Shown here: positions 10,988-21,362 of the stretch, one piece after another
How positions within the stretch are numbered: the stretch's first letter is position 1
How the letters are laid out: every line of letters starts with the position of its first letter
Assembly (NCBI GenBank): GCA_025449935.1
Contig: JANWIJ010000045.1
Coordinates: 40,201-104,200 of the forward strand
Reading direction: 5' to 3'
DNA length: 64,000 nt
Source: Chitinophagaceae bacterium
GTDB taxonomy: Bacteria; Bacteroidota; Bacteroidia; Chitinophagales; Chitinophagaceae
Position numbers and translations under genes: made by a program
The notes under the pieces: model-generated
What the model was told of the DNA's origin: nothing
What the model saw: only the letters and a program-made list of their open reading frames with translations
Databases searched by the model: none

Positions 10988-11767
10988 ATGGCAACAACTT
11001 CAAAGAATGAGCCGGTAAGAACCATGGACCAGTATATTGCCGGTTTTCCCAAACCCATCCAGGTTGTCCTGGGAAAACTCAGGAACACCATCAGGAAGGC
11101 CGCCCCCGGCGCGGAAGAGACAATCAGTTACGCCATACCAACATTCACGCTTGAGGGAAATCTTGTCCATTTTGCTGCTTTCCAAAATCATATCGGTTTT
11201 TATCCCGCTCCTTCAGGAATTAAGGCATTCAGCAAAGAGTTGTCAGCCTATGAAGGAGCAAAAGGATCCATAAAATTTCCAAACGGCAAACCGATTCCAT
11301 TAAACCTTGTAACCAGGATTGTAAAATTCAGGGTGAAAGAAAACCTGGCAAAGTCTAAGGATAAATGGGTTAAGAACAAGAGCAAACCGGTTAAATCAAA
11401 AAAGCCTTCAGATGATGAACAGGTCACTGCCTGGCTGAATAAACTTGACCCGCAGGTGAAAAGTGAAATTCAGGGTGTCAGGAAAATCATTAAAGATGCC
11501 AGCACTAAACTAAATGAACGAATCAAGTGGAATGCTCCCAGCTATTATTACCAGGACGATATACTTACTTTTGGCCCATACAAACAGGACAAGATCCTGC
11601 TTGTTTTTCATCACCCGGGTGTGGTAAAAATAAAATCCAGCCTGCTCGAAGGCGACTACAAAGACAGGCGGCTCATCTATTTCAGGAACAAATCAGCCGC
11701 AGCAAAAAACAAAAAGCAACTAAAACGGATCATCAATGAAATAATAAAACTGATTGATAACAAATAA
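10988..11767 (+). CDS. DUF1801-domain protein, two tandem copies
   Basis: PVRTMDQYIAGFPKPIQVVLGKLRNTIRKAAPGAEETISYAIPTF plus second copy (WLNKLDPQVKSEIQGVRKIIKDASTKLNERIKWNAPSYYYQ). Confidence 0.85.
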   Translation: MATTSKNEPVRTMDQYIAGFPKPIQVVLGKLRNTIRKAAPGAEETISYAIPTFTLEGNLVHFAAFQNHIGFYPAPSGIKAFSKELSAYEGAKGSIKFPNGKPIPLNLVTRIVKFRVKENLAKSKDKWVKNKSKPVKSKKPSDDEQVTAWLNKLDPQVKSEIQGVRKIIKDASTKLNERIKWNAPSYYYQDDILTFGPYKQDKILLVFHHPGVVKIKSSLLEGDYKDRRLIYFRNKSAAAKNKKQLKRIINEIIKLIDNK

Positions 11768-11778
11768 AAACAAACCAT

Positions 11779-12219
11779 ATGCAAAAGATTAATTTCTCCG
11801 CCAGTATCAATGCTCCCCGGGAAAAAGTATGGAAAACACTTTGGGAAGATGCTTCTTACAGGAAATGGACCAGTGCTTTTGCGGAAGACTCCCATGTTGT
11901 TACAGACAACTGGAAGGAAGGGAGCAAGGTGTTGTTCCTCGATGGGAAAGGCTCCGGTATGGTCAGTAAAGTGGCTGCCAACAAACCCAATGAGTACATG
12001 TCGTTCGAACACCTGGGTGAAGTAAAAGACGGCGTTGAAGATACAACCAGTGATAAAGTAAAGCAATGGGCGGGGAGTCATGAAAATTATAGCCTCCGGG
12101 ATGCAGGGGGAAAAACAGCATTAACTGTAGAAATGGATATCACGGATGACTTTAAAGATTATTTCATGAATACCTGGCCGAAGGCATTGGAAAAATTAAA
12201 GGAATTGGCTGAAAATTAA
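11779..12219 (+). CDS. SRPBCC (START-like / AHSA1-like) domain protein
   Basis: INAPREKVWKTLWEDASYRKWTSAFAEDSHVV; helix-grip pattern, C-term amphipathic helix. Confidence 0.88.
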   Translation: MQKINFSASINAPREKVWKTLWEDASYRKWTSAFAEDSHVVTDNWKEGSKVLFLDGKGSGMVSKVAANKPNEYMSFEHLGEVKDGVEDTTSDKVKQWAGSHENYSLRDAGGKTALTVEMDITDDFKDYFMNTWPKALEKLKELAEN

Positions 12220-12287
12220 GGGTGCTTTGAATACCCCATTTAAGAACCGGAGTTAGCATTTGGAGGAAAATAATCCTGTCCTGATTG

Positions 12288-12725
12288 CTATACCCCGGCG
12301 GGAATTTCAGTAAGCATTTCCAGGTTATTATCTTTTCGCCGCCAGCCATATGTCCGCTGACCGTTCGTCACAACAATGTATTCTACCGGTACACTTATGT
12401 TATACCGGAGGGCCTGCTCCAGGGTGCTGTCATCGAGTTTTACTTCGATTGCCTTACATTCAACCATCATCCATGGCTGGTGATTACTGTCATACACTAA
12501 AATATCAAACCGCTTTCTTAATTCCCCCAGTTTTATTTCTTTTTCCACCGCGACCAGGGACGCCGGGTAATGTTTGACCTGCAAAAGGTATTGGATAAAA
12601 TTTTGGCGGACCCATTCTTCCGGGGTCAGGAGGATCCACTTCTTCCGGAATACATCAAAAATAAAATCCTTCCCCGCTTTCTTTTTAAACCGAAAACCCG
12701 GCTCGGGAAAACTGATAACCACCAT
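12288..12725 (-). CDS. Standalone type I restriction R-subunit N-terminal-like (HSDR_N_2) putative nuclease-fold protein
   Basis: RFDILVYDSNHQPWMMVECKAIEVKLDDSTLEQALRYNISVPVEYIVVTNGQRTYGW: PD-(D/E)XK-like D...ECK core. Confidence 0.8.
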   Translation of the reverse strand: MVVISFPEPGFRFKKKAGKDFIFDVFRKKWILLTPEEWVRQNFIQYLLQVKHYPASLVAVEKEIKLGELRKRFDILVYDSNHQPWMMVECKAIEVKLDDSTLEQALRYNISVPVEYIVVTNGQRTYGWRRKDNNLEMLTEIPAGV

Positions 12726-12756
12726 GCTTCAAAAGTAAATGATTAAATTCGCAGGC

Positions 12757-13527
12757 ATGAAGTCAAAAGAAGAAATAGTACAGAATTGGCTGCCCCGTTA
12801 TACCGGTGAACAACTGGAAAATTTTGGGGAGTATGTTTTACTGACCAATTTCAGTAATTACGTAACCATGTTTGCTGAATGGAACAACGTGCAGGTGGTG
12901 GGTATTGGGAAACCCATGCAGTGTGCTACCGCCAATAATATCAGTATCATTAATTTCGGGATGGGCAGCCCAACAGCAGCAACCGTCATGGACCTCCTGT
13001 CCGCGATCCACCCCAAGGCAGTATTATTTTTAGGAAAATGCGGCGGTTTGAAAAAACGCAATAAGCTTGGTGACCTGATCCTGCCGATAGCGGCTATCCG
13101 GGGAGAGGGAACTTCCAATGATTATTTTCCTGCCGAAGTTCCGGCGCTGCCTGCCTTCGCTTTGCAAAAAGCAGTTTCAACCACTATCCGGGATTATGCC
13201 GTGGATTACTGGACAGGAACAGTGTACACAACAAACCGGCGTGTATGGGAGCATGATGAACCGTTTAAGGAATACCTCCAAAAAATCAGGGCTTATGCCA
13301 TTGATATGGAAACAGCTACGATTTTCACGGTGGGATTTTACAATAAAATTCCCACCGGGGCTTTACTCCTGGTCAGCGACCAGCCCATGATCCCGGAAGG
13401 TGTGAAAACAGAGGAGAGTGATAAAAATATTACGGCACTTTATGTGGAGAACCATTTGAAAATCGGGATCGATTCGTTAAAACAATTAATGAACGATGGA
13501 ATGACGGTCAGGCACTTGAAATTTTAA
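12757..13527 (+). CDS. amn: AMP nucleosidase
   Basis: GIGKPMQCATANNISIINFGMGSPTAATVMDLL, FLGKCGGLKKRNKLGDLILPIAAIRGEGTSNDYFP, IDMETATIFTVG; start ATG 12757. Confidence 0.93.
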   Translation: MKSKEEIVQNWLPRYTGEQLENFGEYVLLTNFSNYVTMFAEWNNVQVVGIGKPMQCATANNISIINFGMGSPTAATVMDLLSAIHPKAVLFLGKCGGLKKRNKLGDLILPIAAIRGEGTSNDYFPAEVPALPAFALQKAVSTTIRDYAVDYWTGTVYTTNRRVWEHDEPFKEYLQKIRAYAIDMETATIFTVGFYNKIPTGALLLVSDQPMIPEGVKTEESDKNITALYVENHLKIGIDSLKQLMNDGMTVRHLKF

Positions 13528-13537
13528 CTATACAAAC

Positions 13538-13906
13538 ATGAAATCATTCATCCTGTTAGCTGTAGTATCCATTCTCTGCGTTTCGGCGGGGGATTGCGGG
13601 AAAAAACAAGCCACGTATAAAGGCAGGCTGGAGATAAAAGCCATGTGCATGAATTACACCATTGCTGTTACCGAAGGGAATATGGATACTTCACTTATAG
13701 TTGCTGACTGGAAGGACGAAAACACCGGCAAAGCCTATAAAAATGTGTTCAAACTGGGAAGCCCCTGTACTTTTCCTTCCACGATCAACCCGGGTGATGA
13801 ATTTTATTTTAAGATTGACACATCTTCCGTGCAGAATTGTATGGTCTGCATGGCTTATTACCCGACACCTCCCAAAACGCTTACGATAAAGGTGGTCGAA
13901 AAATAG
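13538..13906 (+). CDS. small secreted hypothetical protein (paralog A of tandem pair)
   Basis: 122 aa, N-terminal signal, conserved CMNYTIAVTEGNMDTSLIVADW...YKNVFKLGSPC...NCMVCMAYYPTP. Confidence 0.7.
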   Translation: MKSFILLAVVSILCVSAGDCGKKQATYKGRLEIKAMCMNYTIAVTEGNMDTSLIVADWKDENTGKAYKNVFKLGSPCTFPSTINPGDEFYFKIDTSSVQNCMVCMAYYPTPPKTLTIKVVEK

Positions 13907-13967
13907 TTGACCTGGCCAGGGCAGGCAGCATTAAGGCCGCGATAATTGTCAAAAAAGAAAAAGAAAA

Positions 13968-14354
13968 GTGAAAAAAATTAACCTGGTTGTCATATTATTC
14001 ACGGTTTGCGCCATAACCGGCTTTCAATGCAAAAAAGACTTTTTCCTTACTGGTTGTCTGCAGGGAAAAGTGATTGATAACTATTGTGCGGATATCATCA
14101 TCCAGGTAACGGGTGGAACCTATGACCCTTCCCTGGTGATTGCTTCCTGGCAGGATCCTGCATCGGGCATCACCTATTCAAACGTTTTTGCTGTTGAGAA
14201 TTATTGTGAAATACAAAAAGCCGGCATTATGACAGGCAGCGACATCTCTTTCCGGATCGGCGGGTACGCTACCATTAATGATTGCATAACCTGTCTTGGC
14301 ATCAGGCCAACCCCGGCCAAAAAGAATATAATAAAGCTGGCCTCCTGCCCGTAA
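13968..14354 (+). CDS. small secreted hypothetical protein (paralog B of tandem pair, GTG start)
   Basis: 128 aa; GKVIDNYCADIIIQVTGGTYDPSLVIASWQDPASGITYSNVFAVENYC...DCITCLGIRPTP aligns with upstream gene. Confidence 0.7.
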   Translation: MKKINLVVILFTVCAITGFQCKKDFFLTGCLQGKVIDNYCADIIIQVTGGTYDPSLVIASWQDPASGITYSNVFAVENYCEIQKAGIMTGSDISFRIGGYATINDCITCLGIRPTPAKKNIIKLASCP

Positions 14355-14403
14355 AGCATTTCCCGCGACAGTATAATAATGATTGCTATCTTAGACAGGC
14401 TGT

Positions 14404-16113
14404 ATGTTACCTCTCCTGCAAATAAATAATCTTTGTGTTGATTTTGTTTCCGGAACAGATACCACCTCTGCCTTAAAGAATATATCCGTCTCCGTAAACC
14501 GGGGTGAGATAGTTGCGCTGGTCGGAGAATCAGGATCCGGAAAATCGGTGACCGCACTTTCCATACTACAACTGGTTCCCTCTCCCCCGGCAAAATATTT
14601 GTCCGGGGAAATTCTTTTTTCAGAAAATGGGAAAGAAGTCACTGACCTCCTGCAAAGGAACCGTTATGAGATGCAGGATATCAGGGGCAATAAGATCGGC
14701 ATTATCTTCCAGGAGCCCATGACCTCCTTAAACCCCGTACTTACCTGCGGTGAACAGGTGATGGAAGGCATCCTCCTGCATAAAAAAGTATCCAAAGCCG
14801 ATGCAAAAAAACAAACGATCCGTTGGTTCGAACAGGTAAAACTTCCGGACCCGGAAGCTATGTTTTCCCGTTACCCGCATCAACTGAGTGGAGGCCAGAA
14901 GCAACGGGTGATGATTGCAATTGCGATGTGTTGCGGACCCTCGCTGCTGATCTGTGATGAACCCACTACCGCGCTCGATGTGACCGTTCAAAAAACCATC
15001 CTCCGGCTGATCAGGGAATTACAGGAGCAATCAGGCATGGGTGTTATTTTTATTACGCATGATCTGGGTGTAGTAGCTGAAATAGCAGATAAAGCCGTTG
15101 TCATGTACCAGGGTGAAATCGTAGAACAAAATTCCGTAAAGGAAATTTTTGCTGCCCCACGGCATCCTTATACTAAGGCCCTGCTGGCTTGCCGGCCCGT
15201 CAATCATAAGAGAGGTGAAAGATTACCAGTGGTGAGTGATTTCCTGGAAGCCGCATCAGGGGTAAAAATCCAGGAGCCCCGGGTGACGGAAGTGGTGCCT
15301 GTTATCCCGCCAAAAAATCCCGTGCTGCTCCGGGTTGAGCATCTCTCCGTTTTGTTCCCCGCGAAAAAAACATTTTTCGGCAAAGTCCTTTCTTATACCA
15401 GGGCGGTTGATGATGTCAGTTTTGAAGTCTGTCAGGGAGAAACACTGGGTCTTGTGGGGGAAAGCGGTTGTGGCAAAACCACGCTTGGCCGAACCCTGCT
15501 CCGGCTGATTGATCCAACAAATGGAAAGATCACGTACGATGGAATTGACCTTACTGCGAAAAAAAGAGAGGAGCTTTTATCGCTGCGTAAAGAGATACAG
15601 ATTGTATTCCAGGACCCTTATTCTTCACTGAATCCCCGGATCACCATCGGGGCAGCGATAGCTGAGCCCATGAAAGTGCATGGGCTGTTGCCGACAGGCA
15701 GGCAACGAAAGGATAAAGTGATGGAGTTGCTGGAAAAAGTTAATCTGAAAGCGGAGCATTTTAACCGTTACCCGCACGAGTTTTCCGGAGGGCAACGGCA
15801 ACGGATTGTTATCGCAAGAGCCCTGGCGCTGGGCCCATCTTTCATTGTGTGTGATGAATCCGTTTCAGCATTGGATGTAAGTGTGCAGGCACAGGTACTC
15901 AACTTATTAAATGACCTGAAAAAAGAATTTGGCTTTACGGTTATTTTCATCTCGCATGATCTCTCCGTGGTGCGTTATATCAGTAACCGCATCATGGTAA
16001 TGAACAAAGGGAAAATAGTGGAAAGCGGCTATGCCGATGATATCTATTTTAACCCCCAATCTGAATATACCAGGAAACTGATCTCGTCAGTACCCGGGAG
16101 CATCGTTGCTTAG
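14404..16113 (+). CDS. oligo/dipeptide ABC transporter, fused dual ATP-binding protein
   Basis: two complete NBDs: GESGSGKSV / LSGGQKQRVMIA / DEPTTALD and GESGCGKTT / FSGGQRQRIVIA / CDESVSALD. Confidence 0.95.
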   Translation: MLPLLQINNLCVDFVSGTDTTSALKNISVSVNRGEIVALVGESGSGKSVTALSILQLVPSPPAKYLSGEILFSENGKEVTDLLQRNRYEMQDIRGNKIGIIFQEPMTSLNPVLTCGEQVMEGILLHKKVSKADAKKQTIRWFEQVKLPDPEAMFSRYPHQLSGGQKQRVMIAIAMCCGPSLLICDEPTTALDVTVQKTILRLIRELQEQSGMGVIFITHDLGVVAEIADKAVVMYQGEIVEQNSVKEIFAAPRHPYTKALLACRPVNHKRGERLPVVSDFLEAASGVKIQEPRVTEVVPVIPPKNPVLLRVEHLSVLFPAKKTFFGKVLSYTRAVDDVSFEVCQGETLGLVGESGCGKTTLGRTLLRLIDPTNGKITYDGIDLTAKKREELLSLRKEIQIVFQDPYSSLNPRITIGAAIAEPMKVHGLLPTGRQRKDKVMELLEKVNLKAEHFNRYPHEFSGGQRQRIVIARALALGPSFIVCDESVSALDVSVQAQVLNLLNDLKKEFGFTVIFISHDLSVVRYISNRIMVMNKGKIVESGYADDIYFNPQSEYTRKLISSVPGSIVA

Positions 16114-19100
16114 TCCGAATAACTCATACTCTCAGGCCTGCTGCCTGTTTCATCATAGAATTCTTTCCCGCTGTTCCTGCGGGAATAAAGCATTTTTTTC
16201 AAGGCTAAACTTAACTGGCGTTGAAGTGGTTCATCTTCCCGGATCTTTGTTTCGGTAAAGGCAGTAAAATCAAAACTGTTGTATTTATCAAAATTGAACA
16301 AATTGTATACATACGCCGGGAGATTAACTTTAGCCGTGTCTGCAAATTCGAAGTCCGCCGGGTTTTCGGGCACCAGCCCAACGGAAGCAAGTTTCCAGGT
16401 GAGATCATCCTTTTTTTCTTTATACCTGAAAAAATAAACATATCCTTTTTTGCCCTTATAGCTTGCTTTCAGCCGGTCTATGTAAACGACCGAGTCAGGC
16501 TTCTCATAATCTTTTTTATCCAATAGCGCACTCCGCCCCAGGTCAAGATGGTTATTATAGACAGGCGGGAATTTATTCGATTTTTTTAACCGCTTCAGGT
16601 CGGCATACAGTTCATACCTGTAATCATCCAGGCCGGCAAAATAGGTTAACAGGGTATCCGGGTAAGGACGGTTATTCTTAATCATCAATAACAGGGTACG
16701 GTATTTCAATCGCTTGTCATTTGAGTTCAGCATTTGGCGGATCAACGGCTGCACCGAAGGGTTCGATTCCCAGAAAGGGAGCAACAACGTAGCGTATAAA
16801 CTCAGGTTTTCGTTGCCAAAATCTTTTTCTTTACCGGCACCTGTATACAAAACCAGTTTCTCCTCCAGTTTGTTCTCTTCCGCCTTATCAATAGCTTTTT
16901 TCTTTTCCGCAATTGATTGCTTTTTTAATTCCTGTTTTGCTTCGATCAAAAATTTACTGAAATATATTTCGTAGTCGGCTTGCTTTACCAACTGGCTGTC
17001 GATCATCCGCCCCAGCAACCTCATCATACTTGTTTTATAGTCTTCCAGGTTCAATAGCGGTAACAGGTCCCGTAAGATGGTCCTGGTCAGTGGCAACGAA
17101 TCATATAATTCATCCAGGAACTTACCGTCGGTATAGTGATAATCCGGGCGATAGAGACTCAGGAGGCTGGATGGACTCTCTGGCGAATAACCAGAACCCG
17201 TAAAATCCAGCACGGGAGGTTCTGTATTGATAATATCACGGAATATTCCGTAGGCATATAAATTCTTTTGTTGCAATAAATTTTCTAATACCGGGTACTG
17301 GAGCTGAATGGTATCATCCAGGGCATAATAAAGCTGTTTAAGATAGTCAGCCGCTGCCCTGGTTTTCATACTTCCCAGCTTATTAATTAATGCCTCTTTG
17401 GTATCCAGGTATTTTTTTTCACGCCAGTTTAGCCCGGAGATCATTTTCTTAAGTTGCGGGAAATCGGATGAATCCAGGTCAATCGTGGAAATATGTTTTA
17501 CTGCCCTTTTGTGAAGGGAGCTGTCGCTGCTCCAGAAATCTTCAAAGAAAATAGTTGATTTTTTGACAAACGGGTTGATCCCTTTCAGGGTGTCGGCAGG
17601 GGTGAATGTCTCGTAAAATGTTTTAATAAACTCGCTGGGTGCTGTCAGCGTATCAGACTGCGTGGTCAATGAAAAATTGATCCCGTCTTTATAGAAGGTC
17701 TTACCCCAGATAGTCCGGCTGCTGCCGCTGTCCGTAAGGATTGTTTCCCAAACCCGCATATTATTGGGGAGGGTTGTTTTTTTCCTGAATTTGACGATCC
17801 AGGTTGTATCGCCCATAAATGACACCTGCTTTTCTTTTTCAAGCAGACTGCTGTCCCGGGTATAATAGTATCGCGGGGACCGGTAGAATGATATATATAT
17901 TTTTTCCCCGGTCGTATCATTGCTGACTATCTTGTTTCGGAAAGCCCCTGCTTCCAGCAGGTCATTCTCCGACTCTTCTTCCTCCTGCCCTCCGGATCCC
18001 GTATAATCAAATTGAGGAATGCCCAGTTTGATCTTTTTATCTTCTGTATACACCGGTGTCTTCACCGAGTAGTACAGCGATGTATCCGTGTCCGTTTTCG
18101 CAGGCCCGTATTTAAAAGGCCTGATCTCGAAAGAATCCAGGAATTTGGACATCGCCGGTTTTTCCTCTTTGGCATGCGTGACCAGTGTATAGTAATGAGG
18201 ACCCTGGAGAATGAAGCGGGTAAGATAAACTGAACCATTCTTCCCCCTGTATTTGCTTTCCAGTGCCGGGTATCCATTGTGATTGCTGTACCGGCGTACC
18301 AGTTGCGTGTCAATAAAATCCGACGCGGCGAAACTTTCATCCATCAGCCCAAGGTCAAAACTGTCTTCTTCGGCGAAACGATAGTTATGTATATCAGTCC
18401 TGATGATACGGTAATGGATACCGGTGGCTTTATCTTCCGCATCATAGATCCAGCTGCCGTCATTGCCTTCATAGGGCTGATGGGGCAAATCCACCGCAAA
18501 ACCGCCATGAGCCGGCGAAAACTTTTTCCATCCCGGGGCGACATGTTCAGTAATGTTTTTGTACTCCATTAACTGGATACTTCCAAAAAAACGTTTTGCC
18601 TCTTCTCCCGCTTTTACATAATCACCCGTACCGCTCATTTTAAAAAACAATATCTCGAACGGGGTAATAAAAATATTATACCGCTGTATATCGCCACGGC
18701 GGGTACGGTTTGAAATATCAAATCCCCGGTACCCGTTTTTCGTGATAGCCGTCCTCGAAATTATTTTGCCGGGTACGTTTTCGTATAAAAGGCTGTCAAT
18801 GGTTTTATAAACATTCTCCGCAGAGTGATCCCACATCCACGCATTGGTCATAATGCGGGTAACCATGTAATAGCTTCCATTCGCCATGTCAGCATACTGT
18901 TTCTGGTCGAGCGCGGGGTCGTCTCCGAATTTGTAGAATTTCCCGGGGATATCCACTTTGTAGAACCCGTCTTCTGCAGGTGCGGGCTGGAAACTAACCG
19001 GTACCCGTATTTTATCCACCATCTCCTTTTGCCGGCTGGCCCGTTCTCCCATTTTTACTGGTCGCAACCGGTACCCTCTCCTCCTCAATATTTCAATAAC

Positions 19101-19949
19101 TCCCCTTTCTCCCGGCAAGTGAGCAGCCCCTACCCCTACAAAGAGGCTGGAGCCTGATCGTAAGATGGAGTCAATTGACAGCGCCTGTATTTTGTTTCTC
19201 TCGTAAAGAAATTTTTCATCAAAAGCCGCCGAAACACTGTTGTATTTATTAATGGAATCCAGCAAATCCAGGTTACCCGTCCGGTAGGCTTCCTGCAGCT
19301 TATCCGCTGAATAATCATCGTCAGTATCATCATAACTTCTTTGCCGCCTGTTCTTGTCATTGGCAGCATCGCGGTAAGCCTCAGCCATCAGTTTCATGCT
19401 CTCCCCGTAATTTTCCACGCCGGCCACTCTTTTCCCCCATTTCTTTCCGCATTGATAAATATACATGTCCAGGTAAGTATCTTCTTCAAAATCACTCGTC
19501 TCATTTCCATAGGTGCGGTATAACAGGTTATTGATGGTGGAAGGATTGCTGTACAGGGCTCTTTCTATTTTCGTATCGTATTTATAAAATTTAAGCGTGT
19601 TGATGTTGAGGTAATCCGCGGGCATTGAAGTATAACCATTGTACCCGCTATTAAAAGAATAATAATTTTCACCCCCGATGTCATACTTGCTCATATCCTC
19701 CTGCCAGGTCTCCGGATTGGTTTCAAGGGCTACGACCTGTGCATTTCTTACAGCAATGTAAAAGGAGTCAGGCAGGTTAAATGCCAGCTTACTGCTTACA
19801 TGCATGGTTCCAATCAGGTAAGAAGGTTTGCTGATGCCATTCCCGGTTATCTCCCATAACAGGCTGGGATATTTTTTCTCCCTGATCTTTAACTGGGCAT
19901 GGGATTGAAAAAAAACGAGAATCAAAAGAAAACCAAGGCTTCGCTTCAT
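16110..19949 (-). CDS. TraB/GumN-family N-terminal domain with very long C-terminal extension (1279 aa), secreted
   Basis: signal peptide; SLLWEITGNGISKPSYLIGTMHVSSKLAF, VVALETNPETW, LFVGVGAAHLPGERGVIEILRRRGYRLRPV. Confidence 0.85.
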   Translation of the reverse strand: MKRSLGFLLILVFFQSHAQLKIREKKYPSLLWEITGNGISKPSYLIGTMHVSSKLAFNLPDSFYIAVRNAQVVALETNPETWQEDMSKYDIGGENYYSFNSGYNGYTSMPADYLNINTLKFYKYDTKIERALYSNPSTINNLLYRTYGNETSDFEEDTYLDMYIYQCGKKWGKRVAGVENYGESMKLMAEAYRDAANDKNRRQRSYDDTDDDYSADKLQEAYRTGNLDLLDSINKYNSVSAAFDEKFLYERNKIQALSIDSILRSGSSLFVGVGAAHLPGERGVIEILRRRGYRLRPVKMGERASRQKEMVDKIRVPVSFQPAPAEDGFYKVDIPGKFYKFGDDPALDQKQYADMANGSYYMVTRIMTNAWMWDHSAENVYKTIDSLLYENVPGKIISRTAITKNGYRGFDISNRTRRGDIQRYNIFITPFEILFFKMSGTGDYVKAGEEAKRFFGSIQLMEYKNITEHVAPGWKKFSPAHGGFAVDLPHQPYEGNDGSWIYDAEDKATGIHYRIIRTDIHNYRFAEEDSFDLGLMDESFAASDFIDTQLVRRYSNHNGYPALESKYRGKNGSVYLTRFILQGPHYYTLVTHAKEEKPAMSKFLDSFEIRPFKYGPAKTDTDTSLYYSVKTPVYTEDKKIKLGIPQFDYTGSGGQEEEESENDLLEAGAFRNKIVSNDTTGEKIYISFYRSPRYYYTRDSSLLEKEKQVSFMGDTTWIVKFRKKTTLPNNMRVWETILTDSGSSRTIWGKTFYKDGINFSLTTQSDTLTAPSEFIKTFYETFTPADTLKGINPFVKKSTIFFEDFWSSDSSLHKRAVKHISTIDLDSSDFPQLKKMISGLNWREKKYLDTKEALINKLGSMKTRAAADYLKQLYYALDDTIQLQYPVLENLLQQKNLYAYGIFRDIINTEPPVLDFTGSGYSPESPSSLLSLYRPDYHYTDGKFLDELYDSLPLTRTILRDLLPLLNLEDYKTSMMRLLGRMIDSQLVKQADYEIYFSKFLIEAKQELKKQSIAEKKKAIDKAEENKLEEKLVLYTGAGKEKDFGNENLSLYATLLLPFWESNPSVQPLIRQMLNSNDKRLKYRTLLLMIKNNRPYPDTLLTYFAGLDDYRYELYADLKRLKKSNKFPPVYNNHLDLGRSALLDKKDYEKPDSVVYIDRLKASYKGKKGYVYFFRYKEKKDDLTWKLASVGLVPENPADFEFADTAKVNLPAYVYNLFNFDKYNSFDFTAFTETKIREDEPLQRQLSLALKKMLYSRRNSGKEFYDETGSRPESMSYSD

Positions 19950-20125
19950 AACGGTATTTATCGTGGCAGACCGGGTGGGCCGGGTTTAACAAAATTAAGC
20001 TGCTGCATTCACTACAAAAGCATAAAATTATTCTGAAAACCAATGTTTTGGCCGTTTAAAAGCTCCTGTGGCGGATGCATGCAAAGAATGTGAAGAATAA
20101 AACGCCTTTTTGCCCCGGAATAGTG

Positions 20126-20133
20126 TACTTTTG
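20126..20133 (+). promoter_or_regulatory. possible -7 box (TACTTTTG) upstream of queA
   Basis: matches TAnnTTTG; -33 box not at expected spacing. Confidence 0.3.
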
Positions 20134-20253
20134 CCCGCTTTAAAAGCAGTCAATTTTGGCCAAACCCGGCGCCGTAAGGCCGGATTCGGATCATCCCGGC
20201 TACCTGCCTGGTTTGCGTCATGAGACTTTTTGATAAAAACCCCCTATTTACTC

Positions 20254-21303
20254 ATGAAGCTTTCACAATTCCGATTCGACCTTCCCTTAAATCTTATTGC
20301 TCAAAATCCGGCCAAAAGACGTGAAGATGCCCGTATGATGGTGGTACACCGCCATACTGGTGAAATTGAGAATAAACATTTCCGTGATATTATTGATTAT
20401 TTCGACGACAAGGACGCTTTTGTGGTGAACAACACCAAAGTATTTCCCGCCCGCATGTATGGCCGCAAAGAAAAAACCGGTGCGAAGATTGAAGTGTTTC
20501 TTCTCCGTGAGCTGAATAAACCGAACCGTCTCTGGGATGTGATCGTTGATCCGGCCCGGAAAATCCGTGTAGGTAATAAACTTTACTTCGGCGACCAGGA
20601 AGACCTCGTAGCGGAAGTAATTGACAATACCACCAGCCGTGGCCGTACTATCCGTTTTTTATGGGAAGGAAGTGAAGAGGATTTCCGTGCACAACTGGAA
20701 AAACTGGGTGAAACCCCTTTGCCAAAATATATCAAGCGCAAGCCTGATGAAGAAGATAAGGAGCGTTACCAAACGGTTTATGCAAAGCATGAAGGAGCCG
20801 TGGCAGCTCCTACAGCCGGTTTACACTTCAGCCGCGAACTGATCAAACGACTTGAAATAAAAGGGATTCGTTTTGCGGAAGTCACGCTGCATACGGGGCT
20901 GGGTACATTTCGTCCGATTGAAGTGGAAGACCTCAGCAAACATAAAATGGATGCTGAATATTATCATATTGACGAAACCGCCTGTAAAATTGTAAACCGG
21001 GCCAAGGAGTATGGGCATCGCATCTGTTCTGTAGGCACAACCACGATGAGAGCCCTTGAATCATCTTTTACAGCACAGAAATTATTAAAACCTTCAGAAG
21101 GCTGGACCAATATGTTTATTCACCCGCCTTATGAATTTAATATTGCCGATTCATTAGTTACCAACTTTCATTTACCAAAAACCAGCCTGCTGATCATGAC
21201 CTGCGCTTTTGCAGGGTATGAGCTGGCGATGGAAGCGTACAAAAAAGCCATTAAGGATAAATACAGGTTCTTCAGTTATGGAGACGCATTACTGATCATC
21301 TAA
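20254..21303 (+). CDS. queA: S-adenosylmethionine:tRNA ribosyltransferase-isomerase
   Basis: [81 protein letters not shown] 20254 likely start. Confidence 0.97.
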   Translation: MKLSQFRFDLPLNLIAQNPAKRREDARMMVVHRHTGEIENKHFRDIIDYFDDKDAFVVNNTKVFPARMYGRKEKTGAKIEVFLLRELNKPNRLWDVIVDPARKIRVGNKLYFGDQEDLVAEVIDNTTSRGRTIRFLWEGSEEDFRAQLEKLGETPLPKYIKRKPDEEDKERYQTVYAKHEGAVAAPTAGLHFSRELIKRLEIKGIRFAEVTLHTGLGTFRPIEVEDLSKHKMDAEYYHIDETACKIVNRAKEYGHRICSVGTTTMRALESSFTAQKLLKPSEGWTNMFIHPPYEFNIADSLVTNFHLPKTSLLIMTCAFAGYELAMEAYKKAIKDKYRFFSYGDALLII

Positions 21304-21320
21304 GCAATTCTTATACAAAA

Positions 21321-21349
21321 AATGCCCTGCACCTGCGGGGTATTTTTTT
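21321..21349 (+). terminator. Rho-independent terminator after queA
   Basis: AATGCCCTGC-ACCT-GCGGGGTATT followed by T-run. Confidence 0.75.
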
Positions 21350-21362
21350 GCCCTTCCTGGTC

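Noticed and set aside
12288-12725. Restriction-modification or defence system
   Set aside because: Only an isolated HsdR_N-like domain; no methylase, specificity or helicase genes adjacent.
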